Under the pieces are notes generated by a model. That model did not search any database. It saw only the letters and a list, made by a program, of their open reading frames with translations, and had not been told where the DNA came from. The position numbers were made by a program, and so were the translations under genes. Below, one piece after another: positions 34,362 through 46,945 of a stretch of 64,000 bases of DNA. Every line of letters starts with the position of its first letter. Position 1 is the stretch's first letter. Origin of the DNA: Palaemon carinicauda. Lineage: Eukaryota > Arthropoda > Malacostraca > Decapoda > Palaemonidae. The stretch covers positions 111,399,671-111,463,670 of the forward strand of contig NC_090746.1 in assembly GCF_036898095.1 (NCBI RefSeq), read 5' to 3'.

Positions 34362-34985
34362 CCATTGTTATTGTTATTATTATTATTAATTGCTAAGCTA
34401 CGGCCCTACTTGGAAAAGCAGAATGCTATAAGCCCAGGTGCCCCAACAGGAAAAGTAGCTCAGTGAGGAAAGGAAACGAGGAACAATAAAATATTTCAAG
34501 AACAGTAACAGTAAAATAAATATCTCCTTTATAAACTATAAAAACTTTAACAAAACAAGAGGAAGAGACAAGATATAATAGTGTGCCCGAGTGTACCCTC
34601 GAGCAAAAGAACTCTTACCCAAGACAGTGGAAACATGGTACAGAGGCTATGGCACTACCCAAGACTAGAGAACAATAGTTTGATTTAGGAGTGTCCTTCT
34701 CCTAGAAGAGCTGTTTACCATAGCTAATGAGTCTCTTCTACCCTTACCAAGAGGAAAGTGGCCGCTGAACAATTACAGTGCAGTAACCCCTCAGGTGAAG
34801 AAGAATTGTTTGGTAATCTCTGTGTTGTCAGGTGTATGAGGACAGAGGAGAATATGTAAAGAATAGCCCAGACTATTCGGTGTGTGTGTAGGCAAAGGAA
34901 AAATGAACCATACCCAGAGAGAAGGATCCAATGTAGTACAGTCTGGCCAGTCAAAGGACCCCATAACTCTCTAGCGATAATATAT
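34362..34985 (-). repeat. Non-coding LINE-tailed repeat, copy 3
   Basis: Same family and orientation as 31443-32110; begins with a mixed (ATT/GTT)n tract next to tgctaagctacggccct. Confidence 0.75.
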
Positions 34986-37074
34986 CAGAAGAATAATAAC
35001 TGATAGCATCTCACTAAGTGCATAATTCTTACAGAGGTTGCAGAGAACTTCTACACCTACTAACCTCTTGAAATCAAAGTGAGGAGGAGGATAAAGGGAT
35101 GTGACTCCCAGGCAAGTATAAAAATAAATCCATTAAACTTTGGTTTATTTTCATGAATCATCATACCTGCCAGTCATGAAATCCAGATAATTTAAAACAA
35201 ACTGACATCTCTCACCGTATCAACCTTTTATAAATAGTCCATGTTAAGCTTGCCTACTGAAATGGTAGAGACTGTCTTTACTTTTCGCCACTCTACCTTT
35301 CACAAAAGAAGAATTCTTACTCATATGGCTTCTCCATGAATATGTCAACCAAATAACTTTTAAATCTTCTCCTTCAGACTCAAATCTCCCAACTAAAAAC
35401 ACCATGAGATTTTGCAAACCTAAGAAAACCATAGAAACTAATACTACAAGTAAATTAACTTTTAATATATGGTTTCAGCCAATAGGAGCACACTTCAAGT
35501 CCCTACTTGGCCAATAAAAGCATTCTGGTGTTTGCAAATGTGACAATGCCAAAATGACTGTTTGCTCACCTTTTCAACGTTCAATATCTGCTAAGAATTG
35601 CTCCTGCTCTCAGTACACCTTGCACTTCCATTAATTAAGGCAAGTCTCCGACACCTTAACATATTATAGCTAAATGAATACATTTCAAGGTGATGTGTAA
35701 ATGGAATCAAGATGTTGTAAGAGGATATAGGTGGCATTCTTCTGGCTATCAGGTCAATATCCTGCATGGGATTTTTGGCTGACTTACTCCTAGAGGATAC
35801 AGTACTCCTAGAGGCTGAACTGCACGGCTAACTAGAAACCACTTACATATGGAAGGGCTATACTGCCTGGTCTTCGGGAAAACTTGTGATCTTCATTATT
35901 GTGCACTTTTACTTTGAATTATTGATGTCTACATGGAAATATTAGTTAATTATTGTTATGTTCGTACAGTATAGCCTAATGATATATAATGCCACTTAGT
36001 GCCTTTTTCATAATGAAAGTCTAGATATGACAATAATATTGTGTCATTTTAGTATAACATGGTGATAAACAATTACATTTAGCAGCCTTTTCAGTGGGTT
36101 GTAAGACAACAATTACAATAATATTCACTTTTTGTCATTTTAGTATAGCCTACTGCTCTGGGAATCTTTTCAGCATTTTCAATGGTATATAAGACATTAA
36201 TTTTGTCATTTAGCATAGTCTAGTCATATATAAAATAATCTAGAGCCTTTTCAGCAATCTATCAGACAATTATATGTCATTTTAGTATAGCCTGGCACTA
36301 CTTTCAGCAATGTTTAGTTTATAAGACAGAAATAACAGAATATGCCCTCCTAAGCGATATAGGGGCATTATTAGAATTACAAGAATTGCACGTAACTGCG
36401 AAATATGACAATGATGACTATAATATTATGCTGTTTTTTACCTTCCAACAACCAGCTTTTATTCTTCTGGAAATGCCTAGCTTAATTGGGTGGCTCAAAT
36501 CAATGCTATGAGAACGAGATCGAGGTAGACAACGACCTACTGGAATCTATCAACTATGAGATCCCCAATTTCCCTAGACAACGAGGAGGAATTCCTACCC
36601 GAAGTTGCATTTGGCAAGATAAAAGGGCTGATTTCTATAGTATTAACTTTACTTACCCTTAAATGAGTTTATTAAGTGCCTTCCTGATTTTGCTATAAGT
36701 AACTTCCCTGTTTTTCAACAGGTTCTGTGACTTGTGTAAAGTCTGAGCAGCTCCCAGAATAAGACACCCAATCTAAGCAGAAAAACCTTGACCCAGTGCC
36801 CCCAAATAAAAAGAGGGTCAAGAGCACTGGTGCCAAGTCCAAGGAATGGATGTGTAAGGAGGAAGACATAAGCTACCCTAACTTGACTTTGTCCACTCCA
36901 CCCCAGTATCTATGCATTCCCCTTGCCAGTACTTTTCGAGTTATTTTTATGTTGTCTGTTGTTGAAAGATTCACTTTAGCAACAACGAGAATGCTCGACT
37001 ACCACTTAACAATTTTTTTAAGCTTTGGTCTCTTTGATGTTGGAAAGTCTCTGCCTTGAATTCTGCTGAACGGG
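34986..37074. other. Unassigned intron DNA
   Basis: Short ORFs only. No recognisable domain. CCAAT words occur at 35480-35520, but I cannot assign them a role. Confidence 0.4.
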
Positions 37075-37208
37075 AGATCGAGTTGCACTCAAACTCTATA
37101 GTTTCTTGTAGTGTCTAAAACTAACCATCCTTAAGTTAAAGATGGTGGTTTGAGGGAGCCTACAGGCCTACCTACCGAATTATCAGCAGCCTTTGCCTAG
37201 GCCCCTTG
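37075..37208 (+). repeat. tRNA-derived SINE body fragment (left of a LINE insertion)
   Basis: Matches the middle of the SINE at 61340-61690 (accatcctt...gatggtggtttgagggagcctacaggc). It continues at 38233 after an inserted LINE. Confidence 0.6.
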
Positions 37209-38219
37209 GACACTGATTGGAAAAGCAAGATGCAATAAGTCCAAGGGCTCCAATAGGGAAAAATAGCCTAGTGAGGGAAGGAAATAAGGAAATAAATAAG
37301 AACACATTAATAAATCATTCTAAAAACAGTAACAACGTCAAAATAGATAAGTCATATAAACTATTAATGTCAAAAACAAATATGTCATATATAAACTATA
37401 AAAAGACTTATGTCAGCCTGGTCAACATAAAAACATTTGCTCCAACTTTGAACTTTTGAAGTTCTACTGATTCAACCACCCTATTAGGATGATCATCCCA
37501 CAACTTGGTAACAGCTGGAATTTCTAAAACTTCTAGAATACTGTATAGTATTGAGCCTCATAATGAAGAAGGCCTGGCTATTAGAATTAACTGCCTGCCT
37601 AGTATTACGAACAGGATAGAACTGTCCAGGGAGATCTGAATGTGAAGGATGGTCAGAGTTATGAAAAATCTTATGCAACATGCATAATGAACTAATTGAA
37701 AGACTGTGCCAAAGATTAATAACTAGATCAGGAATAAGAAATTTAATAGACCATAAGTTTCTGTCCAACAAATTAAGATGAGAATCAGCAGCTGAAGACC
37801 AGACAGGAGAACAATACTCAAAACAAGGTAGAATGAAAGAATTAAAACACTCCTTCAGAAAAGATTGACCACCGAAAATCTTGAGAGACTTTCTCAATAA
37901 GCCAATTTTTTGTGAAATTGAAGAAGACACAGACCTAATGTTTCTCAAAAGTAAATTTGCTGTCGAGAATCACACCTAAAATTTTAAAAGTCATACAAAT
38001 TTAAACAAACATCAATACTGAGATCCGCATGTTGATCCACCGTTTTTGGCCTACTTACAATCATACTTTGAGTTTTGTTAGGATTCAACTTCATACCCCA
38101 TAATTTGCACTAGCACTAATTTTAGCTAAATCTCTATTAAGGGATTCACAAACCCCAGATCCACATTCAGGGGATGGAATTGATGCAGAGCGAGTAGCAT
38201 GATCTGCATATGCAACATG
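37209..38219 (-). mobile_element. CR1-like LINE fragment with longest surviving RT C-terminus
   Basis: The minus strand encodes YADHATRSASIPSPECGSG (about 38170-38225, the YxDD-like box with Asp to His), then GMKLNPNKT-like sequence and the long open stretch 37948-37493 (RNIRSVSSSISQKIGLLRKS, EYCSPVWSSAADSHLNLLDR, FLIPDLVINLWHSLSISSLC). The element's 3'UTR follows, ending near 37209 without an (AAT)n tail. It interrupts a SINE. Confidence 0.78.
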
Positions 38220-38232
38220 GCCAGTTTCTAGG

Positions 38233-38307
38233 GCATTGACTCACTAGGGCACTGACACTGTCATTGTCCCTTGCCTCTGCCATTAATGAGTGGCCTTTAC
38301 ACATATA
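38233..38307 (+). repeat. SINE 3' part (right of the LINE insertion)
   Basis: gacactgtcattgtcccttg and gagtggcctttacac match the 3' end of the SINE at 61340-61690. Confidence 0.65.
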
Positions 38308-38836
38308 AACAAGAGTTCCTGAAGGTAGGAGACAAACTAACACAATTGACGGAGGAGATCAAGTTGTTACATAAGGAGACCAGAGCTAAATCTTTACAGC
38401 AGTATATCCAGAACAAGCCTGACAAGTCTGAGTAAAAGTTCTGCAGGGCTAGTACTGACAGCTTCATACATAACATCATCCTCTACCAGGATACATGGCA
38501 TCATACTCTACCAGGGAGAAACTACTTTCTTGAGTCACCTCACAGGTCTCAGTGGAGGAATCAGCCCTTTTCATCTGCAGCAAGAAAGTATCCACACTAG
38601 TCAGCCTTATATTCCTTAAACCTGTCAAGTATCTTTAATGTGTGATCAAGCATTATGAAAAATATTCAAGGTTACTCAAGCACAAAAAGTGCCGAGGTGC
38701 TCGCACTAACCCTGAAGTTTAACCCCTTCACTTCCGGAAATCCTAGGATACGCACCTACATTAAGTGTCCTTTACCACTGAAACACTTGAAAAACGGATT
38801 TTGAGCGAAGCGAAAAATCTATTTTTGGGTGAGATG

Positions 38837-39162
38837 GCCATGACGTCCTAATGGAAGGTTCCTTTAGTAGCTTCCGAAGGGTATATATGACTACAGTGAT
38901 ATTCCCAGAGAATCAAACCAAAGGTTTCACAGAATTCTAACTTCTGGCGCGAGCACCTTTAAGATTACTCTCAAGGGTATCGTATATCATCAGGGGACGT
39001 ATTCTTGACACGCCACATGGCAATCTGCACCCCGAATAGCCTTTACGCCTCTAGGCTCTAGGGGGAAAACGTGGCAGAATAGTAACCGCAACAAAGATTA
39101 CCCTGGTTCCCCTACTACAATCGTATCAAAACCGCGCCAACTCTCTCTGGCGGTCATTCCTT
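38837..39162 (-). repeat. Inverted terminal repeat of the second DIRS-like element (left)
   Basis: About 326 bp, reverse complement of 43361-43691, lacking 5 bp (aaggg) present in the partner near 43440. Confidence 0.9.
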
Positions 39163-39239
39163 GTAGCGTTGAGCAAGGTGCTACAGATACAGTAGATCAG
39201 GGGGGAAAATCGTGAAGATCTTTTCATAGAAAAGAAGGG

Positions 39240-39335
39240 TGGGTCCATTAGGACGTCATGGCCATCTCACCCAAAAATAGATTTTTCGCTTCGCTCAAAA
39301 TCCGTTTTTTGGGCTCAAGCCATGACGTCCTAATG
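39240..39335. repeat. Internal complementary region of the second DIRS-like element
   Basis: Carries both cgcttcgctcaaaatccg (complement of the left terminus at 38795-38812) and gggctcaagccatgacgtcc (complement of the right terminus at 43680-43700), back to back. Confidence 0.85.
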
Positions 39336-40079
39336 GAAGCATACCAGAGAATTAATGTATCTGTGGTTTTGTGTTAGTGCCTTAACCTTGGGGCAATATT
39401 TCCACGGCCAAAAGGGCCACTTGAGACAAATGACGTTACCGTTATCCGTCATCATCACTAAGCATAACAATGTTAGTGCTTCCTGCCCCCTGCAGGGAAG
39501 AGTCATTTTTAGACGTACGAAAAGGGCCTCAAGGTAGCATATATTGTATGAACAAACATAAGTATGCACTGAGAATACAACCGGTCTCAAGGATTGTATA
39601 TATTGCGGAACCAATATCAGTGTCCCCATCCATTGATTGTAAGCATACAATATGAGAAATACTTACATGAGTAAGTTAAGGAACTCTGGTATTCTAAAAC
39701 ATGCAATTGTTGGGCGAATTAGGACGCAACTGCATTTTAATAGACATTTATTCCTAATAAATGACTACATGCTAAATGAATGTAGCATGATAAGGAAATT
39801 ATACGAGACATATACACAGAAAATAATGTTCCCCTTTTTGAAAGGGGGAAATGATGAGTGCCACTCTCAAACTGAAGAAAAGCTCTTTTAACAAGACTTT
39901 TCTTTATAATTTCTGTACATGAAATAGTCTAACAACACTGTGTATTATGTACACACGGCACTAGTGGTATCCGTATAATTTCACACCTGAGATTCTGAAC
40001 AGATTTAGTGTTACCTTGGCAACACTTATTCAAAGGGAGGTCACACGAAAATTGCTGACCCCTTCTCCTTTTAATTGAT

Positions 40080-41130
40080 AGTCCCAATCAATTTACTGTT
40101 CATCGCAGAGCTAGACGACAGGGTCCAAATAGCACCTGCCGCCACCACATAATGCTTCAATCCATAGATTTGCTTAGTATAGTGTCTGTAAGACACATTG
40201 GACAACCTCCGATTAGTAGGTGAACGAAGAGGCTGAAGTTCACACACTGAAAGGTTCAGTGATGAAGCAACTTTCCTCGGATCTTTTATCTGCAGGAGTA
40301 CTGTCAGGATCCGCTCCGCGAAAAATGTAGGTGAGCTTCGCCCTCAGTTATAGGGATAGTTTGATCCAAAGTTTTCTTCTGTAAAGAGCTGTTCCTCCTG
40401 AAGTCTGAAGTTCTATGAAGATAGACCTTAGACGCTCTAGCAGACCTAGAGAGACATCTTCCTTCAGAGGGCAGATTCTCCAGGAGCCCCACCTCTTAGT
40501 AGGTAGGACGTATTTAATGAGAAAGGTTAGATCAGAAAGAGATGCAGATCTCTCACTTAATGTAGCCCTCAGGATAGGGCCACTATTACACTAACTCTAG
40601 TCCCAGAGGCTATAGCGAACCGAAAAAATAACCTTTTAGGTTAGATGGTTGAGGGAACAATCCTCATTGTTCACAGGTGAGGCATAATGTAGGACCTTGT
40701 CCAAAGACCATTAGATGGGCTTTAGTGGCGTTGCGGGCCTAAGCCTGCACATGTTATCGGGAATTTATTAAAGATTCCAATCGTTAGATCCATTTAAAGG
40801 GCATATAGAAGAGGTCTAGTCGGGGCTGACTTGCACAGAGATAATGGTCCATGGATCCAAAGATCCCATTAAGTGACCTTTCTCGCAAAGTCGGCCATAC
40901 CCTTGGTGCTTACTCAAGGGTTTATATGGAGACAAGGCCGAAGAACTAGCGTTCTCATAGTATTCAAGGATACACTGCCTCTTTCCTCAAAGGCCAACGT
41001 GCTGTCGGCCGCCAGACCCTGAATATAGGGGTGGACAGAGAAGGACAGGCAGAAGATCATGAGATTGTTTTCGGGCCCTTTTGCTTTACAAAACAATTTA
41101 CTTTCCCAAGAAGACTCTTATTGTCTTCTC
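40080..41130 (-). pseudogene. Degenerate DIRS tyrosine recombinase
   Basis: Minus-strand fragments in several frames. WSLDKVL and LNHLT-stop-KVIFSV (pre-Arg helix, about 40620-40720), RCLSRSARASKVYLHRTSDF (about 40400-40460, equivalent to VRALRLYVDRTKN in the intact element), and a C-terminal DPRKVASSLN then NVSYRHYTKQIYGLKHYVVAAG (about 40130-40300), where HY holds the catalytic Tyr position. Many stops and frameshifts. Confidence 0.75.
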
Positions 41131-41159
41131 GTTGACTAGACTTGTATTCTTCTAGGAAT

Positions 41160-41740
41160 TCTATTTTGCCCTTAAGATCCCAGTCTTTTTCCTAACCGTT
41201 AAGGGCAAGGAATTCGTAAAATGAAGGGATCAGGTGTACTGTGATAAATAGAAGGCAGAAAACTTCTGAACCTCCTGGATAATCCTAGGTGCATAACTAG
41301 GGCTAGCCTCAGCCTCAGTTCCTTCATTACAGGGAACGGGATGTTCTTGGGCTTTCTGGGAGCCAATAGAGCCCCTCTTCCTTGGAAGGGTCTCAGCATG
41401 TAGAGGGCCTTCTGGAGGAAATTTTGATGGGCTGAATAGGAATTCTAAGTCCATCACTTCTAATGTAGAGACATGATGTCTGTTACCTCCATTAGAGGGT
41501 CCTCGTATGGGACTAAATAACGAGATAGTATCTTGATAACGCTCATGATGAAGAGAACGATCTGCAGCTCGGGGACTTGTCCCTTTCTGGGAGGGAATGG
41601 GTCTGCGTCCGTGTACCATTCCAACTCTATTGGGTGGAACCCGAGAAGAGCATCCGCTGTCACCTTGCGGATCATATATAAACGAGCTGCTGATAGGCGC
41701 CATTCCCTTAAGGAAGGGATGGCTAGCATTCCCTAATGAA
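41160..41740 (-). pseudogene. Degenerate DIRS RNase H / methyltransferase-like segment
   Basis: TADALLGFHPIELEWYTDAD (about 41600-41670) corresponds to the ADRLSR...TEW end of RNase H. TDIMSLH, then LRPFQGRGALLAPRKPKNIP (about 41340-41410), corresponds to the DAF-NW and LIAPFWPSRSWFP region of the intact element. Three frames are needed to read it. Confidence 0.7.
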
Positions 41741-43360
41741 ATGAGACGTCCCTTATCCTCAGAGAGAGAAAGTATGGAGTGAAGGCTATCTATTACTGTA
41801 TATGTATACAGTAATAAAAGATGTAAAAGTCTAATTTTACTGCCTTTCCCCGAAAAGAAGGTTCACTCCCATTTAGCCACAGTACTATTGCCGGCTTACT
41901 ACTCTAGGCCAGCCTCCGGCAGCACGAGTACAGTCGGTATACTACCTACTGAGTCAGTATCTATCTGTGCCGGTCTACTGCCGGCCTGAACAATACGCCG
42001 ACAACAGAAACTGTGGCTAGCAGTTCAAGGGAGAACTGGAGAACCTTGGTGACAAAAGGGGCCTCCCATCCACAGCCGCCAAAGCCGCTGGAAGCCGGCG
42101 GTCGACGACAGCCGTCATGGCCGTTGGCAGTCGGCAGTCGCCGACAGCTGATGACTGAGGAGGGGGGGGGGGGGGTCTGGGCGGCTCCGGCAACCCACCT
42201 GCAATGGTAAGGTTGCAGGACTCCAGCACAGGAAAGACAATGGCTCGGCCATCGTAAAAGAACAGAGAGGGGAGGGGAAAGGGTCCTATATGAGGTATAG
42301 GAGGGACCGGCAATATTGCCGGATCTACACACCTTGAAGAAACTCTGTTTCAGTAACGGCACGACCACAAGCGGCAGGAGAATCATTTATTCTCCAGCTT
42401 AGAAGGTGCCTAAGGGGACGGCAGCTCATGCCGTTCCTCTCAACAAGGGAGAAACAGAGTTCCAATGCCGGCGCCATCCTTGGCCACAAGAGTATACAAC
42501 TCTATAGCCTAGGGTCGGTGAGCATAGGACTAGTCTACTAGACCACAGGGAGAAGGTGGCGGTAACATTCGACCACTTCAGGTGTAGTCTAGGGAGGGCT
42601 AGCCTCCTATGCCGGTAGTTCCGACGGCAAGGGAATGCAATCACCCCGCCGACCGACTGCCGACAAAGACTAAATACTCTGAGGTTCTGATCGAATCCCA
42701 AAATTTGCCGACGGCCGTTAAGGGACGAGACAGAAAACTCTAGGCTAGTCATGCCTGAATTCAAAATTCAAGGCCAACGCAGAGAGTTGTAGCCTAAGGC
42801 TACTCTCAGAGGGAAGAGAGATTACCCATAAATCTCTAGTGAGACTGATGATGATTAATATAATTCCAGGAGATATCGATCTCCAGGAATGATAACCAAT
42901 ACACAATGGTAACCGGGGAAATGACGAAAGTATATGTTGTCTAGGTTATGTTACCCAGACATGACGAGATTTCGGTTACCTAAATCACCAAAACTCTGAC
43001 ATATACGATCGCCACGGAAAGGGAAAAATATGCTTATAGATATCTTTACAATATATAATGCCTAAATAGCTTTCATAACAATGAATAAGCTATTTACACC
43101 GGAATGTCGTTCTGCTAACTAAATAGCACATGTACAAAGAACGACAGCGCCATGGCAACACCGGCGATCGGCGAAGATCCGCACACAAGAAATACAGTAC
43201 ACAATTTCATTGCGAGGCTGGAACTAAATTACATATTGTAAAGAATCAATACTCAACTTTCTAGATGGAGAAAGAAGCCGTAGAAGCGTAAAGATTCCCA
43301 GAAATCGATCGGAAATGTCAGATCGACAGGGAACACCACCGTAGCGAGTTGCTACAGATA
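41741..43360. other. Internal region of the second DIRS-like element, ORF1 side
   Basis: GC-richer, with a G-run (42161-42174) and ccg/gccg-rich words. It occupies the position of ORF1, but I cannot recognise a Cys/His cluster or continuous frame. The RT palm appears to have been deleted. Confidence 0.5.
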
Positions 43361-43691
43361 AAGGAATGACCGCCAGAGGGAGTTGGCGCGGTTTTGATAC
43401 GATAGTAGTAGGGGAACCAGGGTAATCTTTGTTGCGGTTACCCTTCTATTCTGCCACGTTTTCCCCCTAGAGCCTAGAGGCGTAAAGGCTATTCGGGGTG
43501 CAGATTGCCATGTGGCGTGTCAAGAATACGTCCCCTGATGATATACGATACCCTTGAGAGTAATCTTAAAGGTACTCGCGCCAGAAGTTAGAACTCTGTG
43601 AAACCTTTGGTTTGATTCTCTGGGAATATCACTGTAGTCATATATACCCTTCGGAAGCTACTAAAGGAACCTTCCATTAGGACGTCATGGC
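43361..43691 (-). repeat. Inverted terminal repeat of the second DIRS-like element (right)
   Basis: About 331 bp, partner of 38837-39162. Confidence 0.9.
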
Positions 43692-44407
43692 TTGAGCCCA
43701 AAAAATTAAATTTTTGAATCATCCCTTAGCCCAAAATTAACTTTTAAAATCTTTCCATTTATATGCTGTATTAATCAAAGAAAAGTTTTAATGATATAGA
43801 ATTTGTGATCTTTTATTAGATAAGAATTGACTTTGAAGATTTGCCAAAGCTGAGGTCTGTTTGGAAAGCTGTTTGACCTTTTATGACTGATCCAACCATA
43901 TTACATAAGAATTGGATGTCCGGTAAGTAGTAGCAGGTATATTAGATGAGTCCGAAACCATGTGACCCATATCTTTGTCCACTTAAAGGGAGGCACAAAA
44001 TGGAAGTTTGTGAGGAAGGATTAGATTCTTTATTGCATTTAGGATGTTCCACAAAATGATCAATGCTAATTAAATTATCACAGATACTTTGCTTGAAAAA
44101 GGCAGCCTATGATCTAAATTGGTATCGATGCCTGTACTGTATTAGGAAAGCAAGAAAAAAGTGTAAGATTTTTAATAATGTGTGTATTGAAATCAAGAAA
44201 GCTTGAATAAAACTGAAAATCTGTTTCATAAAAGAACCAAATTGTGATCTAAGCCCATCAATATCTATCCTGACATTTACTTCTCACCTGTTGTTTGAAC
44301 ACTACTGCTATCAGCAGAACTTACTTGACAAAGGAGTAGCTCATGCCCTAAATATCCACCTGATTTAGTCAATTTTTTTCTTGTATGCTTTACATCCCTA
44401 CCATCAA

Positions 44408-44490
44408 GAATGATTGATTAATTGATTGATTAGGAGTTATCTGGCATCCTGACATCAAAGGTCATTGATGCAAACCCCTATCAAGAGTTC
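44408..44490 (-). repeat. SINE 3' end with (AATC)n tail
   Basis: On the minus strand: catcaatgacctttgatgtc, aggatgccagataactccta, atcaatcaattaatcaatca. Same terminal words as the 39-bp insertion at 26159-26197. Confidence 0.7.
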
Positions 44491-45407
44491 TTTTACACTA
44501 ATGTAACAATTTGATAATTTCTAAGAACAATCAGAACATTCCAATCATCTAATGATAATAGCACATTGTTGACCACAACAATGACAAAAATGGGAAAGTG
44601 GATCATTCTCTAAAAATATAGTCCACTTCACTTGGAACACAAAGACACACCTTGTTAGTCTTACTATAATAGTTACTAACAAAGGAACACTCAAATTAGA
44701 AACACACAAAAATAAAATAATTGGTGGGAGACATGTGAAGTTCACGCAGTTGGTGACCAGGGTAGAATGATGGATTTAGGGAAAGAATGCTAGAAAGTCT
44801 TATCTTCCTCAAAATGGAGGGTTTCCATACACCAGCTAGGTGCCAGGGGGTTAAGGGACATAAGGTGAAAATTAGAAACTTTTTATTTAACAAGACAAAG
44901 TTCTCAACGATGCATTGTGGGATCCGCACAGGGACTTGCAAGTAGGATTCAATGAAACAAAGGAAGTTTCAGTTTAAAGAAAATTTCTATGAACTAATTG
45001 TTTGGGAATACTTTGTCATTAATCTCTTACGTTACTATTTCAGCAATATTATCTTCCAATCAATATTTAGAGAACTGGTTTTGCAGCTAAATTCAATGAG
45101 ATGTCACAAAGAGATTTTTTTTGCATAATTGCTGGGATAAATAAGCATAGCACTCAGGGAACCATAAAAATCTATAATGGCCAGTGAAATGAATAAAGCA
45201 GTGTAACCTCATGCCTGCTTAACTAAAGAAATTCCAATACTGAAACATTTTGGCAGTCCGTACCAGTAGTTCAACTATTACAATAAAATTTAGAAGTCTA
45301 AGGAAAAAACAAGGAATAAATCGAGTTTGAAAGTCGCAAGGAAAAATAGAATTAAGAATGAGCATGAAAACAGATAAGATGAAGCAGGGTGAAACTAAAA
45401 ATCTTAC

Positions 45408-45583
45408 CCAGTGTGAATGATGGCATAGACTTTCTTGGACCTCTCGTAAAATTCAAATCGCTCCACCATCTCAAATTTGGCTGATAGTTGATGATGCTTG
45501 TCAACAATCTCACGATACTTACTCCAAATTGGAACAGGAAAATTCTTAATCTTGTCAAGCTCTGTTCTGTCCATTAGCTGTAC
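45408..45583 (-). CDS. FUOM: Fucose mutarotase, internal exon
   Basis: Acceptor cttacag (45590-45584) and donor gtaagat (45407-45401) on the minus strand; 176 nt, starting in phase 0 and ending two bases into a Gly codon. It encodes VQLMDRTELDKIKNFPVPIW, then SKYREIVDKHHQLSAKFEMV and ERFEFYERSKKVYAIIHT. The ERFEFYERSKK-YA box is the conserved active-site region of the FucU/FUOM family (FYERAKKAFAV in vertebrates). No frame lesions. Cytosolic enzyme of the fucose salvage pathway. Confidence 0.95.
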
Positions 45584-46777
45584 CTGTAAGTTAAAAGAAT
45601 CTATCTACCATGTTTGAAGACAAATAATAATCTGTGCTGATTCAGTATCATTACCATTGAAGAGTGAAGACACAAAATGCCTCAATAGTAAGAATTAGAT
45701 GCAATTTCTCAACCTTACGGTTTATTGTATTCATAAGGCTAGATAGTTAAATTCTTTTTATGCCAATCATTTCTATCAAAATGTGACTTGCGTTTAAAGA
45801 AAATATTTGGCTTTAATATTAAATTGTGCATAAACCAAAAATATGCTTCTATGTACTGTACATGTGTTAGTTTACAAACAAACATTTCATACCCAAAAAA
45901 TCAAAGAAGGAACAGTTTTTAAGTCATGATGGCAGAAAGTACCAAAACTACTATGCATCCATTACTCATCATTTTAGTACTACCCTTTCATCACCTTTGC
46001 ATATTCTTCTTGTATCTTATTTTTAAGTAGTGGATTTGCTTTATCTCTGCCTTAATAAATAAAGAGATATACCATATAACTACTTCAATCGTTTGCTTTT
46101 TATCTTTGATTGACCTCCATTCTAAACAATGACAAGGTCAGAGGAAATGTTGTGGATTGGAAACCATATCTGCAATTGTAATTTAATCTATTTCCAATAG
46201 TTCACATATATAGAATTCCTTATAGTCTTTATTTTGATTTCTGCCATTCTGACTTTAAGTGCATGCACAATTAAGTCTTTCATGTCATCCCTCTCGCTAC
46301 ATCTTATAGTTTCCCATTTCTATCATATTTAGATCAGAACATATTGAAATAATGGAGGAGGAAATACAATCTGACCTTTTGAAAATAGCTTTATTGAAAT
46401 ATCTGTAATTTACATTCTCCTAGGAAACAAATGCTTTAGCAAATCTAAAATTATTTCAATATTCAATACTACCCCTTTATTTATACAGTTACTGTAGTCT
46501 TGCTAAACTTTCAATTACCAGCTATTTTCCTCTAAAAAATAATTAACAAGATACCCTTAATAAGACTAAATAAATGGAGACTCCCTTTTTATTTCCATTT
46601 CACATGATAAAAGCACTTTAGGAACAAGAGGAAACTCACTACTGCCCTTATCTCTGAAGCTTCTAACAGTACATTTTAATGCCTTCATATACCTAGCTGT
46701 GGCTTAGGACTTTACTATCAATTGATGCCAACTCACTGATACCCCCTTATCAAACATCAATATACATTTATCATCAT

Positions 46778-46945
46778 CTCCTCCTACGCCTATTGACGCA
46801 AAGGGCCTCCGTTAGATTTCGCCAGTCGTCTCTATCTTGAGCTTTTAATTAAGTACTTTGCCATTCATCATATCCTACTTCGCGCTTCATAGTCCTCAGC
46901 CATGTAGGCCTGGGTCTTCCAGCTCTTCTAGTGCCTTGTGACAGG
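46778..46945 (-). mobile_element. RTE-like LINE C-terminal fragment
   Basis: On the minus strand, frame-disrupted RRAGRPRPTWLRTMKREVGY then KAQDRDDWRNLTEALCVN, the same C-terminus as at about 2536-2640. Confidence 0.7.

Larger units (their letters stand above)
38791..43705 (-). mobile_element. Second DIRS-like element: decayed genes, near-identical inverted repeats
   Basis: 4.9 kb. ITRs at 38837-39162 and 43361-43691 differ by about four substitutions and one 5-bp indel. An ICR at about 39240-39335 joins the reverse complements of both outer ends: gtttttcg...ctcaaaatccg for the left, ggctcaagccatgacgtcc for the right. Same orientation and ICR position as the 14033-20757 element but no sequence similarity in the ITRs. 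Coding remnants on the minus strand include RNase H C-terminus and recombinase. Most of RT is absent. Confidence 0.88.
34034..45407 (-). other. FUOM intron 3 (about 11.4 kb)
   Basis: Donor gtaagat at 45407-45401 and acceptor at 34036-34034. It holds the degenerate DIRS element (38791-43705), LINE and SINE fragments and unassigned DNA (34986-37074, 38308-38790, 43706-44400, 44471-45407). I find no further exon. Confidence 0.8.

Noticed and set aside
42017..42764. Pro-rich and other ORFs of 98-141 codons
   Set aside because: Lie in the ORF1 side of a decayed DIRS element with a G-run; no domain and no consistent frame.
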